A stretch of 64,000 bases of DNA from Novosphingobium sp. PhB165 (lineage in GTDB: Bacteria > Pseudomonadota > Alphaproteobacteria > Sphingomonadales > Sphingomonadaceae), in the NCBI RefSeq assembly GCF_004341845.1, contig NZ_SLVB01000005.1:372001-436000 (forward strand), written 5' to 3'. The translations under genes were made by a program, and so were the position numbers. The notes beneath the pieces were generated by a model. That model worked only from the letters and a program-made list of their open reading frames with translations, ran no database searches and was not told the DNA's origin. Shown piece after piece: positions 55,016 to 63,453 of this stretch. Positions within the stretch are counted from its first letter, which is position 1. Each line of letters begins with the position of its first letter.

Positions 55016-55321
55016 ATGAATGCGCCTCTGCTTGTTGCCGCCGGTCTTTGCGGCCTCAACCTCTGGACTTTTGCGGTGTTCGGCTACGACAAGGCGCAGT
55101 CGCGGCGGGGCGGCGGGCGCGTTCCGGAGAAGCATCTGCTCACCCTGTCTGCTTTGGGCGGATCGCCGGGGGCGCTGCTGGCAAGGCGCCTGTTCCGCCA
55201 CAAGACGCGCAAGCAGCCCTTCGTGAATTACCTGAAGACGATCGTTGTCCTGCAATGCGCGGGAGTGGTCGGGCTGGCGGTTCTCGCGGCCAAGTGGGGC
55301 GGGGCAGCGGGCGTCTTCTGA
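55016..55321 (+). CDS. DUF1294 small membrane protein
   Basis: 101 residues. DUF1294 pattern: NLWTFAVFGYDKAQSRRGGG, RVPEKHLLTLSALGGSPGAL and HKTRKQPF, with hydrophobic helices at both ends. ATG at 55016 follows the transglutaminase stop by 14 bases. Function unknown. Confidence 0.87.
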   Translation: MNAPLLVAAGLCGLNLWTFAVFGYDKAQSRRGGGRVPEKHLLTLSALGGSPGALLARRLFRHKTRKQPFVNYLKTIVVLQCAGVVGLAVLAAKWGGAAGVF

Positions 55322-55355
55322 ACGCCCGACTCCCGTCTGTCCGGCGCGAATCGGT

Positions 55356-55808
55356 TCAGCCGCGACCCTGAACCCCGCGTGCTTCGACTGGCTGTCCCGG
55401 GAAGATCCCGGCGATCGCCAGCGCCGCGCCCAGCTTGGAGAGCGTTTCGAGCACGTCGCCCACGGCGTCTTCCTGCACGACCAGTTCCAGCGTTCCGCGC
55501 GTCTCCTGCGCACCGCGATCGCGCAGCGAGGTGACGAGTTCGAGGATCACGGCCTCATGTTCGGACACGTGGTCGCAAGCCATCGGGCAAAAAGCGAAAG
55601 TTTCCAGCGCGTCGCGGTTGAAGATCAGCATGGCACGGTGGAACGGCTGGAGCCCGCCGATCATCCGCCAGCGGGCGAAGGCGGGGGCCAGCGCTTCGGC
55701 CGGGCAGCGGCGCTGGGCAAGGGTCGTGACCCACGCGCGCATCGACCAGACGAGGAAGCGGCAGCCCTCGTCGAGTGTGCTCAGGGGGCGATCGACGTAT
55801 TGGTACAT
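55356..55808 (-). CDS. unknown soluble protein, iron-controlled by its promoter
   Basis: 150 residues, no signal peptide or membrane segment. Begins MYQYVDRPLSTLDEGCRFLV and contains FCPMACDHVSEHE, a CX3CX2H-type cluster that could bind metal, and a C-terminal helical repeat region. I do not recognise a family. A near-perfect Fur box lies 52 bases before the start, so the gene is likely iron-repressed and may serve iron sparing, iron uptake or siderophore handling. Confidence 0.75.
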   Translation of the reverse strand: MYQYVDRPLSTLDEGCRFLVWSMRAWVTTLAQRRCPAEALAPAFARWRMIGGLQPFHRAMLIFNRDALETFAFCPMACDHVSEHEAVILELVTSLRDRGAQETRGTLELVVQEDAVGDVLETLSKLGAALAIAGIFPGQPVEARGVQGRG

Positions 55809-55859
55809 GGCGGGCTCTCCAGGTTGCGAAACGGGCTATACGAGATCATGCTTGCAATT

Positions 55860-55878
55860 GCGAATGATTATCATTAGC
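55860..55878 (-). promoter_or_regulatory. Fur box
   Basis: GCGAATGATTATCATTAGC matches the palindromic Fur consensus GATAATGATTATCATTATC at 16 of 19 positions. It sits 52 bases upstream of the gene at 55808 and overlaps the probable -35 (TTCGCA, with TATAGC about 18 bases on). It could equally control a plus-strand transcript towards 56024. Confidence 0.85.
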
Positions 55879-56234
55879 CATTGATACGCAGCTTGTCCTG
55901 GCCGTCAAGCCTGCACCCGAGGACCCAGGTTCGGCGCTTGTCATGGGGCGCCGAGACTGCCCTTCCTGTCCAACTGGGCCGGGCCGGATTTCGTTTCTTG
56001 CGGAACCGCCCCGGCCCATTTTTTACCGGCTTTTCCCGGGGTTGTGCCGGGCTTTTCCTCCGGACCGTCCACAGGGTTCTCCCCGTGGCATCCACAAATG
56101 ATACACCGTCTGTCCTCCGCATATCCCGGGATAGTACCGGACTTGTCCACAGACATGTCAACGCGCGCCGCCCATGGGGCAGCGCGCGCTTCATTTTGCT
56201 ATCGAGTGAAGACGGCGCCGTCGGCGCCGGTGAA
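55879..56234. other. 356-base non-coding region with two hairpins
   Basis: No credible protein gene. It contains a plus-strand terminator at 55975-56024, three TCCACA-core sequences (56065-56073, 56089-56097, 56143-56151), and a GC-rich hairpin at 56163-56189 (GCGCGCCGCCC / GGGGCAGCGCGCGC) followed by TTCATTTT. A small RNA may be encoded on the plus strand. Confidence 0.55.
55975..56024 (+). terminator. plus-strand rho-independent terminator without an upstream gene
   Basis: Stem TGGGCCGGG / CCCGGCCCA followed directly by six T. The nearest protein gene on the plus strand ends at 55321, and the intervening gene runs the other way, so the terminator probably ends a small RNA starting near the Fur box. 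Confidence 0.7.
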
Positions 56235-56858
56235 TTAGCGGTAGTCGAAACCGCCCTTCGGCTGGATTTTCAGCGTGTTCTGCTGAAGCGCCGTCATCAG
56301 ATAGGAGCCGACCAGCATCGGTGCTTCAAGCATCTGCTTCTCGTCCCAGGTCTTTGCCAGCGTGTCCCAGGTCGAATCGGCCATGCAGTGATCGGCCACG
56401 AGTTCTTCCACCGCCCGCAGTATCGCAGCTTCGTGTTCGCTCCAGCCCGGGGCGGAAGAACCCTCCAGAACGCGGTCGAGATCTTCGGCGGTGATGCCGA
56501 ACGCCTTGCCGATATCGACATGCTCGCACCATTCGAACGGCGCACCGGCGATTCGGGCCAGGCGCAGGACCATCAGCTCGCGCTCACGGCCGGGAATCGT
56601 GCCACGCGCCGCCAGTTCGATGCCCAGCACCATCTGGCCCTTGAACATGCCGGGATGGCGCAGCGTGATCAGACTGACATCGGGGAAGGGGCGGCTTTCG
56701 GGAATGTGGAAGGCGGCCCGGATCGCGTCGACCTGCTCCTGCCCCTCGGGGCTGACATCCTCAAGGCGCAGCGGCGCGTAGCGCGGCCCGCCTTCCACCG
56801 TCTGCGCCATCCGTGCGGCCTCATCGAAATTCACCCGGCCGCTGTTCGCCTTACTCAT
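56235..56858 (-). CDS. carboxymuconolactone decarboxylase (CMD)-like protein
   Basis: 207 residues. CMD/AhpD-like helical core: MFKGQMVLGIELAARGTIPG, RERELMVLRLARIAGAPFEW with CEHVDIGKAFG, and a second helical half. The usual AhpD CXXC pair is reduced to a single Cys (EWCEH), so a peroxidase-type thiol cycle is doubtful. It follows the sulfotransferase gene by 30 bases in one unit. Confidence 0.85.
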   Translation of the reverse strand: MSKANSGRVNFDEAARMAQTVEGGPRYAPLRLEDVSPEGQEQVDAIRAAFHIPESRPFPDVSLITLRHPGMFKGQMVLGIELAARGTIPGRERELMVLRLARIAGAPFEWCEHVDIGKAFGITAEDLDRVLEGSSAPGWSEHEAAILRAVEELVADHCMADSTWDTLAKTWDEKQMLEAPMLVGSYLMTALQQNTLKIQPKGGFDYR

Positions 56859-56888
56859 TGTCTGGTCACCTGTGTGTGGATGGAAGGA

Positions 56889-58031
56889 TCATGCCGCCGC
56901 GTCGAACGGCGCCCAGCGCTCCATGCGCTCAAGATAGGGAGTGAAGCGCTGGCGCACGGCGGCGAGGTCGAGCCCGAAATGGGCCGGATCGGGCTTCGTC
57001 ATGCGCTCGGCGCTGGCGTTGCTGTTCCACCAGTCAGCCATGGCCTGCGCGAATGCGGGCGAGACGTCCTCGCCCAGCCAGGCGTAGAGCGCACGCACCT
57101 CGCCCAGCGGGTCCTTGTGCATGGCGCGGAAGTGGATGTCGTGGAAACGGTGGTCGTTGCCCTTCTCGCGAAAGGCGATGGCGCGGTTCATGGCCTCGGA
57201 CCAGCAGCGCAAGTTGAGCGCGCCGAGGTATTCGAGGTCGAGATTGTTGGTGAACTTGCCGATGATGTCGGCATAGACGGTCGCCACCGAGAGGATGACT
57301 TCGGCCGGATCGCGGTGTGTCATAACGAAGCGCGCGTCGGGGAAAGCCGAGATCAGCGCATCGAGGTAGAGCATGTGCGTAGGCGCCTTCAGCCGCCACG
57401 GCCGCGCCGGCGCGCCCCATTGCAGCAGCTTGAGTACGCGCTTTTCATAAGCGTAAGTGCTGGAAAGATCGGCATTGAGCAGCCAGTCCGAATAAGTCGG
57501 CACTTGCGCGAAGGCCTGGAAGATCTGGCTCCGGAAATCGAGCGCCATGAGGTCCTGGCACTCCATGGCGCCGTCGATCCCCGAAGGTGTGCGCTTGCCG
57601 CCCTTGAGCAGGGCATCGCCGCTGGTCGCCGCGACGCCGCGACGGGGATCTGGTCCCGTGACTGTCGCGGGAGGAGGGCACGGCTGCGAACTTTCCCAGA
57701 CCCGCAAGTAACGGATTTCCGGGTCGCTGGAGAGCAGGAACGACAGCGCCGAGGACCCCGTGCGCGGCAGACTGACGCCGAACAGCGGGGCGACGATTTG
57801 CTCCTCGTCGATTTCGGGATGGCGGCGGTACCAGTCCTCGATCAGCAGGCGCTGGCGAAGGTGCAGCACGATCCGCTCGGTCAGAGCCTGCTCGCCCGCC
57901 GCATTGAGACGGGCCTCGCTCTGAAGCGAGGAGACCAGAATCTCCAGCCCTTCGCGAAACGTGTCGGCGCCGAAATCGCTCAGGCCGGTCTGGCGTTTCG
58001 CCTCGTCGATCAGTTCCTGATGGCCCAGCAT
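56889..58031 (-). CDS. sulfotransferase-family protein
   Basis: 380 residues. The PAPS 5'-phosphosulfate loop appears as GVSLPRTGSSALSFLL (about 120), the 3'-phosphate region as PDARFVMTHRDPAEVILSVA, and a base-contact segment near the C-terminus. Such proteins transfer sulfate from PAPS to hydroxyl or amine groups of small molecules or lipids. It shares a unit with the CMD-like gene. Acceptor unknown. Confidence 0.88.
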   Translation of the reverse strand: MLGHQELIDEAKRQTGLSDFGADTFREGLEILVSSLQSEARLNAAGEQALTERIVLHLRQRLLIEDWYRRHPEIDEEQIVAPLFGVSLPRTGSSALSFLLSSDPEIRYLRVWESSQPCPPPATVTGPDPRRGVAATSGDALLKGGKRTPSGIDGAMECQDLMALDFRSQIFQAFAQVPTYSDWLLNADLSSTYAYEKRVLKLLQWGAPARPWRLKAPTHMLYLDALISAFPDARFVMTHRDPAEVILSVATVYADIIGKFTNNLDLEYLGALNLRCWSEAMNRAIAFREKGNDHRFHDIHFRAMHKDPLGEVRALYAWLGEDVSPAFAQAMADWWNSNASAERMTKPDPAHFGLDLAAVRQRFTPYLERMERWAPFDAAA

Positions 58032-58130
58032 CGCATTCTCCCGGCGTCCGGCTTGGGCCGGATCGTTACGGGAAGACTATGCGTGGCCGGAGCGGCGGGT
58101 GCCAACCGCTGGGGCGATGAAGGCGCCGCT

Positions 58131-58790
58131 TCAGCCGCGCGCGGTTCGCACCGCCGCGGCCCCTGCGAACGGTGCGATGGCGAGCAGCACGAGGCTGGCC
58201 GCTGCCGTCAGGGCAAGGCCGCTGGTCCCGCCGGTTCCGAGGCTTCCCGCCCCGAAAATCAGCACCGGCACCGCTAGCGGGATCACCAGCAGCCCTGCGA
58301 GCGCGGCGCCTCCGCGCAGCCCGGCGGTGAGCGCGGCGACGGTGACGCCCAGCGCGGCAAGGCCGGGCGTTCCCGCCAGCAGGCCAAGCTCGACGATGGC
58401 GAGCGTCCGGCCCGCGATTCCCAGCAGTGCGGCAGCCGGCAGGGCCGCGAGCATCAGCGGCGGTCCGAAGCTCAGCCAATGGGCCAGCACGCGCACGGCG
58501 ATGACCATTTCCTCGGAAATGCCGCGCAGCGCCCACTGGTCGAACATGCCGGCCTCGATATCGGGTTCGACAAGGCGGTCGAGCGGCAGGATCGCGGCGA
58601 GCAGCGCAGCTACCCAGATCACGCCGCCGCCGGTGCGCGCCAGCAGTGGTACGTCCGGGCCGACCGCGAAGGGGTAGAGCATGGCGACCGAGAGGAAGAA
58701 CAGCACCGGCATCATCGCCCCGCCGCCGCGTCCGCTCAGCAGCAGGCGCGCAAGGTCGCGCTTGAGCAGGGGGGCGAAACGTCCGCTCAT
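58131..58790 (-). CDS. ccmB: heme exporter permease CcmB
   Basis: 219 residues, six predicted membrane helices. FAPLLKRDLARLLLSGRGGG and LDRLVEPDIEAGMFDQWALR fit CcmB. It pairs with CcmA in the ABC complex of cytochrome c maturation. ATG at 58790 overlaps the ccmA stop (ATGA); the open frame to 58880 lies inside ccmA. ccmC and the later ccm genes are not in the window. Confidence 0.92.
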   Translation of the reverse strand: MSGRFAPLLKRDLARLLLSGRGGGAMMPVLFFLSVAMLYPFAVGPDVPLLARTGGGVIWVAALLAAILPLDRLVEPDIEAGMFDQWALRGISEEMVIAVRVLAHWLSFGPPLMLAALPAAALLGIAGRTLAIVELGLLAGTPGLAALGVTVAALTAGLRGGAALAGLLVIPLAVPVLIFGAGSLGTGGTSGLALTAAASLVLLAIAPFAGAAAVRTARG

Positions 58791-59365
58791 GTCGTGTGCT
58801 CGCCAAGGGCCAGCGTGCGCTTGTGGGCAAGGGCGAAGGGCTGGTGCGAGGCGATCAGGGCAATTCCTCCACCGGCGCAATGCTCGGCAACCAGTGTCTC
58901 GGCCAAGGCTGCCGCATCGCCGTCGAGCCCGTTGAGCGGCTCATCCAGCAGCCAGATCGCCGCGTTCTGCCCGATCAGGCGGGCAAGGGCAGCGCGCTTC
59001 TTCTGGCCGGTGGAGAGATAGCGGACGGGAACGTCGAGTAGGGCAGGAAGGCCAAGCCGCTCCAGCGCGTGATCGCCCGCGCCATCCAGCCCCCGCCAGA
59101 AGGCCAGCGCCCGGCCGAGCGGAAGGGCGGGATCAAGCGCGTGGCGCTCGTCGACAAGGCCGATCGTGCCGCTGGTTTCCACGCGTCCGCCAAAGGCCGG
59201 GGCGAGCCCGGCGACGATGCGCAGCAGGCTGGACTTGCCCACGCCGTTGGCCCCGGTGACGTGAAGCGCCTCTCCGGCAGCAAGACGCAGCGAGAGTCGG
59301 CGGAACAGGACCCTGTCCCCACGCCGACACGCGAGATCTTCGATTGCTATGGATGCCCCTTGCAT
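58787..59365 (-). CDS. ccmA: heme exporter ATP-binding protein CcmA
   Basis: 192 residues. ABC ATPase with Walker A GANGVGKSS, signature LSTGQKKRAALARL, Walker B IWLLDEPLNGLD and switch His in ASHQPF. ATG at 59365 with AGGG 5 bases upstream opens on MQGASIAIEDLACRRGDRVL. It works with CcmB to release heme chaperone CcmE in cytochrome c biogenesis. Confidence 0.94.
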   Translation of the reverse strand: MQGASIAIEDLACRRGDRVLFRRLSLRLAAGEALHVTGANGVGKSSLLRIVAGLAPAFGGRVETSGTIGLVDERHALDPALPLGRALAFWRGLDGAGDHALERLGLPALLDVPVRYLSTGQKKRAALARLIGQNAAIWLLDEPLNGLDGDAAALAETLVAEHCAGGGIALIASHQPFALAHKRTLALGEHTT

Positions 59366-59457
59366 GCGACCCTGCGATAGTAGAAAGGCGCGGGGCTGCC
59401 AAGCAGAGCCCAACGGGCCAAGGTGTGCCATAACTACCGGTGGCAGAGGAGGATTCC

Positions 59458-59757
59458 ATGTCGATCGCCCGTCTCACCGATGCCGAGCGCGCGCAGGCGC
59501 TGGAAACGCTTCCCGGCTGGACACTGCGCGATGATGGTATGGCCATCGTCCGCACGCTGAAATTCAAGGATTTCAACGCGGCTTTCGGGTTCATGACCCG
59601 CGTCGCCATCGAGGCCGAGAAGCGCGATCACCATCCGGAGTGGTTCAACGTCTACAACCGGGTGGAAATCACGCTGACCACGCACGACGCCGGAGGGCTG
59701 AGCGAGCGCGATGTGGCGCTGGCCGGCTTTATCGACGGCATTGCCCCGCCGGCCTGA
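59458..59757 (+). CDS. phhB: pterin-4a-carbinolamine dehydratase
   Basis: 99 residues. Complete family pattern: [40 protein letters not shown] and the catalytic [20 protein letters not shown]. It recycles the pterin cofactor of aromatic amino-acid hydroxylases. Start at 59458 has GGAGGA upstream. The acyltransferase begins 4 bases after the stop. Confidence 0.96.
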   Translation: MSIARLTDAERAQALETLPGWTLRDDGMAIVRTLKFKDFNAAFGFMTRVAIEAEKRDHHPEWFNVYNRVEITLTTHDAGGLSERDVALAGFIDGIAPPA

Positions 59758-59761
59758 GGCC

Positions 59762-60895
59762 GTGCCGGAGCCCATACCCAACCCCGCATCGGCGGAAGCC
59801 GACGCACGCTTTCTGACCCGACCGCTTTCGGTCCTGCTCGATTTCGTGCGCTTCGGCGCGGCGCTGCTGGTGGCGGTGGGCCACGCCGTGCAGCTCGGGA
59901 TCTATCGGGGGCCGTTCCCGTTCGGCCTGCGCATGCAGCATTACTGCGTGATCGTGTTCTTCGTGCTTTCGGGGCTGGTCATCAGCAGCTCGGTGCTGGG
60001 CGGCAGGTCCAGCCTGCCGCGCTATTTCGTCGCCCGCATCTCGCGCATTCTGCCGGTGGCGATTCCAGCGCTGCTTTTCGCAGTGCTGGCCGCTTATGTG
60101 CTGGCAGGGACGCTGCCCGTGGCCATTGATAACAGCCCGAACGATCCTATCGCGGTGGCCAGTCGCCTGCTGCCGCCGATGGCCTTCGTCAGCGCCTGGC
60201 CGGGCATGCCCGCGCCGGTGTGGAACCCGCCTTACTGGTCGCTCTGCTACGAGGTGTGGTTCTACGCGATCTTTGCAATGGCGGTGTTCCTGCGCGGCTG
60301 GGCTCGGGTGGCGACCATCATCATCGGCTGCTTCAGCGCGGGCGGGGCCATCCTCTTGCTGATGCCGGTCTGGCTGCTCGGCGTCGTGCTGACGCATACA
60401 CCGGCCGCGAGGCGGTTGCCGCTGCCGATTGCGCCGGTCGCGATGGCGGTGAGCCTCTGTCTTGCGCTCGCCTTGTTCGAGGTCGACCGTGCGGTGCTCA
60501 ATCCGCTGCTCAAGGCTTGGTGGCCGGGCGAAGTGCAGTGGTCGGAGTGGGCGCTGGCCGATTTCGCGATGGGGCTCATCATGGTCATGGCCCTTGTTTC
60601 GCTGCGGCCCGTGGCGGAGCGTTTCGCGGGGACGGTCATGCGCATGAAGGAGCCGGCGGCGCTGCTCGCGGGGTTTTCCTTCACGCTCTACCTGTTCCAC
60701 TGGCCGCTGCTGCAACTGGCGCGTTCGCATGGGCTGGTGGCCGGGCGCAGTCCGATGGCCTTTGCCGCGCTGCTGGCGGTGGTGGTGGCCGCCTGCGCGC
60801 TGATCTCGCTGCTGACCGAGCGTCAGTCCCCGCGCATCCGCCGCTGGATGGAGGCGCGGATGTTCGCGCCGGCACCGGATGCCGTGAAAGCTTAA
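59762..60895 (+). CDS. acyltransferase-3 family membrane protein
   Basis: 377 residues, about ten membrane helices. VLLDFVRFGAALLVAVGHAV near the N-terminus carries the Arg and His expected of the family, and VIVFFVLSGLVISSSVLGGR, PPYWSLCYEVWFYAIFAMAV and GFSFTLYLFHWPLLQLA follow. Members acylate polysaccharides, lipids or peptides across the inner membrane. GTG at 59762 is chosen. The stop overlaps that of the convergent glycosylase gene. Confidence 0.88.
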   Translation: MPEPIPNPASAEADARFLTRPLSVLLDFVRFGAALLVAVGHAVQLGIYRGPFPFGLRMQHYCVIVFFVLSGLVISSSVLGGRSSLPRYFVARISRILPVAIPALLFAVLAAYVLAGTLPVAIDNSPNDPIAVASRLLPPMAFVSAWPGMPAPVWNPPYWSLCYEVWFYAIFAMAVFLRGWARVATIIIGCFSAGGAILLLMPVWLLGVVLTHTPAARRLPLPIAPVAMAVSLCLALALFEVDRAVLNPLLKAWWPGEVQWSEWALADFAMGLIMVMALVSLRPVAERFAGTVMRMKEPAALLAGFSFTLYLFHWPLLQLARSHGLVAGRSPMAFAALLAVVVAACALISLLTERQSPRIRRWMEARMFAPAPDAVKA

Positions 60896-61509
60896 AGCGC
60901 CGGGTTGTTATAGCAGTGCCAGGTGAAGATCGCCGCCGCGCCCCGGTGCGGCCGCCATTGCTCTGCCAGTTCGCGCGCTTCCTTCTCGCTGGGCCGGGCA
61001 TCGAGGCCGAGGATCTTGTGCAGCCCGGCTTGCACCGCAAGGTCGCCGGCAGGCCAGATGTCGGGCCGTCCTTCCGCGAAGAGCAGGTAGATCTCGGCCG
61101 ACCAGCGCCCGATGCCCTTGATCCTGACGAGTTGTTCAATGGCCTCCTCGTCATCCCTGGGCAGGTTGTCGAGGTCGAGCGCGCCCGCCATCACCAATTC
61201 GCACAGTGACCGCGCATAACCCTGCTTCTGGCGGGAGAGGCCACAGGCCCGCAGCGCGTCGAACTCGGCAGCCAGAAGCATCTCCGGTGCGATGCCTTCG
61301 CCCAAAAGGATCTCCAGCTTGTTCCATACCGAGGCCGCGGCGGCGACCGATACCTGCTGGCCAACGATCGTGCGCAGCAGCGTGGCATAGCCTGTCGCGC
61401 GGATTCGCGGTTCCGGATAGCCCGCGCGTTCGAGCGCAAGGGCCATGGCCGGTTCGCGTGCGGCGATTTCGTCCAGTCCAAATTTCAGTGCGTCAGCGCT
61501 CAAGCCCAT
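60892..61509 (-). CDS. AlkA-type DNA-3-methyladenine glycosylase
   Basis: 205 residues. Helix-hairpin-helix-GPD fold: [40 protein letters not shown] and the catalytic Asp in [11 protein letters not shown]. It removes alkylated bases such as 3-methyladenine. ATG at 61509 opens on [14 protein letters not shown]; the frame further upstream (to 62025) reads antisense of the ferredoxin gene. Confidence 0.93.
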   Translation of the reverse strand: MGLSADALKFGLDEIAAREPAMALALERAGYPEPRIRATGYATLLRTIVGQQVSVAAAASVWNKLEILLGEGIAPEMLLAAEFDALRACGLSRQKQGYARSLCELVMAGALDLDNLPRDDEEAIEQLVRIKGIGRWSAEIYLLFAEGRPDIWPAGDLAVQAGLHKILGLDARPSEKEARELAEQWRPHRGAAAIFTWHCYNNPAL

Positions 61510-61580
61510 TCTGCGTCTTTCTTGCCAAAGGGGGTTGCAGCCTTTAGCAGCCACGGGCAAAGGCCGGAATGGGCATGTTA

Positions 61581-61597
61581 TGATACATGCTGTATCA
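61581..61597. promoter_or_regulatory. perfect palindrome upstream of the ferredoxin gene
   Basis: TGATACA-TGC-TGTATCA, an exact 7-base inverted repeat, lies 17 bases before the ferredoxin ATG and overlaps a TATGAT -10 candidate (61579-61584). Probable operator or mRNA hairpin; regulator unknown. Confidence 0.6.
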
Positions 61598-61614
61598 GAA
61601 AAGGATGGACGAGA

Positions 61615-61932
61615 ATGCCGCAGATCATCGTCATCAATCAGTCGGGTGAAGAGTCGGCCGTTGAAGCAAGTGTTGGCCGCACGCTGATGGAGACCATTCG
61701 TGACAGTGGTTTCGATGAACTGCTGGCGCTGTGCGGCGGCTGCTGCTCCTGCGCGACCTGCCACGTTCACATCGACCCGGCTTTCGCGGACAAGCTTCCC
61801 GCGATGAGCGAGGACGAGAACGACCTGCTCGACAGCTCCGATCACCGCAACGAATACTCGCGCCTGTCGTGCCAGGTGCCGATCACCGACGCGCTCGAAG
61901 GCTGCAAGGTCACGATCGCTCAGGAAGACTGA
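61615..61932 (+). CDS. 2Fe-2S ferredoxin
   Basis: 105 residues. The [2Fe-2S] ligands are in [14 protein letters not shown] plus LSCQVPI, in the adrenodoxin-like arrangement that serves P450 monooxygenases or Fe-S assembly. Start at 61615 follows GGATGGACGAG; the open frame to 61522 reads into the promoter. No P450 or ferredoxin reductase is adjacent. Confidence 0.93.
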   Translation: MPQIIVINQSGEESAVEASVGRTLMETIRDSGFDELLALCGGCCSCATCHVHIDPAFADKLPAMSEDENDLLDSSDHRNEYSRLSCQVPITDALEGCKVTIAQED

Positions 61933-62066
61933 GCCGTGGTTCCAGGCCCGAAGCGATGCCGGACAGGCGCCGCTTCGGGTATCGGCACCGGAAAACGATC
62001 CACGCTTTATGTGCCTAAAGCGCAATTCATTTGCGCCTTGGCCTTCGCGTTCCTAGGTGTGCGGAC

Positions 62067-63077
62067 ATGACTGCTCCCGTACCTCAGCGCTCCACTCTCG
62101 ACCTCATCGGCAACACGCCGCTCGTTCTGCTCAAGGGCCCCAGCGAAGCTGCCGGCTGCGAGATATGGGGCAAGTGCGAATTCGCCAATCCCGGCGCCTC
62201 GGTGAAGGACCGCGCGGCGCTGTGGATCGTGCGCGACGCCGAAGCGAAAGGGCTGCTCCAGCCCGGCGGCACGATTGTCGAGGGCACGGCGGGCAATACC
62301 GGCATCGGCATTGCGCTTGTCGCCAATGCGCTCGGCTACAAGACGATCATCGTCATGCCCGAAACCCAGTCGCGCGAGAAGATGGACACCTTGCGTGCGC
62401 TCGGGGCTGAACTGGTTCTCGTGCCGGCCGCGCCGTTCTCGAACCCCGGGCACTTCGTACATACCTCGCGTCGCCTCGCCGAAGAGACGCCGGGCGCGAT
62501 CTGGGCCAACCAGTTCGACAATATCGCCAACCGCAAGGCCCATATCGAAAGCACTGCGCCCGAGATCTGGGAGCAGATGGACGGCCGCATCGACGGTTTT
62601 ACCTGCGCAGCGGGCACCGGCGGCACCATCGCGGGCACCGGCCTTGGCCTCAAGGCCTTTGACGAGACCGTGACGATCGCACTTACCGATCCGCACGGCG
62701 CCGCGCTGTTCAACTACTACGCGCACGGCGAGTTGAAGGCGGAAGGCAATTCGGTGGCCGAGGGTATCGGTCAGGGCCGAATCACCGCCAATCTCGAAGG
62801 CGCGCCGATCGATACGCAGTACCGCATTTCCGACGAGGAAGGTCTCGAATGGGTGCGCCGTCTGCTCTCGGAAGAAGGGCTGTGCCTGGGGTTGTCCTCG
62901 GGCATCAATGTGGCGGGCGCGATTGCGCTCGGGCGCGACCTCGTGGCCTCCGGAAAACGCGACGTGCGGGTGGCCACGATCCTGTGCGACACCGGCTTCC
63001 GCTACCTTTCCTCGCTCTATAATCGCGAATGGCTGGAGGCGAAGGGCTTGCCGGTCTTCCCTTGGCTGGCAAGCTGA
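62067..63077 (+). CDS. cysteine synthase family PLP enzyme
   Basis: 336 residues. STLDLIGNTPLVLLKGPSEA, the PLP lysine in PGASVKDRAALW, GTAGNTGIGIALVANALGY, and the phosphate loop GTGGTIAGTG are present. It is the beta-replacement type that makes cysteine from O-acetylserine. The C-terminal region (DTGFRYLSSLYNREWLEAKG) is typical of alphaproteobacterial cysteine synthase A-like proteins. Start at 62067 rather than 62031 gives the usual N-terminus. Confidence 0.92.
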   Translation: MTAPVPQRSTLDLIGNTPLVLLKGPSEAAGCEIWGKCEFANPGASVKDRAALWIVRDAEAKGLLQPGGTIVEGTAGNTGIGIALVANALGYKTIIVMPETQSREKMDTLRALGAELVLVPAAPFSNPGHFVHTSRRLAEETPGAIWANQFDNIANRKAHIESTAPEIWEQMDGRIDGFTCAAGTGGTIAGTGLGLKAFDETVTIALTDPHGAALFNYYAHGELKAEGNSVAEGIGQGRITANLEGAPIDTQYRISDEEGLEWVRRLLSEEGLCLGLSSGINVAGAIALGRDLVASGKRDVRVATILCDTGFRYLSSLYNREWLEAKGLPVFPWLAS

Positions 63078-63093
63078 GGTAAACGGCCTGCCG

Positions 63094-63453
63094 ATGGCAG
63101 GAAACATTCCGCCCAGTCTGGTCGAACCGGTCGTGACCGTGCAGCACTTCGCGCCGCCGTCCGCGCGCGAACTGCGCGCGCAGGCCGTGCACCGCCTGCA
63201 AGTGGGCCTTTTCGGCCTTTGCGCGATGCTGCTGATCGTCGGTCTGGCCAACATCATCATGGACCGCGCGCGGCTCGTCGATGCCGAAGATCCGATCCGC
63301 GCGGTGGTCGCGGTCGATGCCAAGCCCAAGCGGCAGGTGGCCGATCCGCTGGCCGACATCGGCGTGGTGCCGGCCTCCGATCCCTCGCCGACGCCGAGCG
63401 CGACGGGCACCGGGGCGGACAATGCCGGGAACGCCCCGCTGGACGCGCAGTAA
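63094..63453 (+). CDS. small single-pass membrane protein
   Basis: 119 residues. A cytoplasmic N-terminus, one membrane helix (about 38-57, GLFGLCAMLLIVGLANIIMD), and a C-terminal tail ending in a Pro/Ser/Thr-rich stretch. ATG at 63094 is 17 bases after the cysteine synthase stop, so it is probably cotranscribed. Function unknown. Confidence 0.78.
   Translation: MAGNIPPSLVEPVVTVQHFAPPSARELRAQAVHRLQVGLFGLCAMLLIVGLANIIMDRARLVDAEDPIRAVVAVDAKPKRQVADPLADIGVVPASDPSPTPSATGTGADNAGNAPLDAQ

Noticed and set aside
55879-56234. Replication origin suggested by DnaA-like sequences and hairpins
   Set aside because: Only one sequence is close to the DnaA consensus, there is no AT-rich unwinding stretch, and no dnaA, dnaN, hemE or parAB gene is near.
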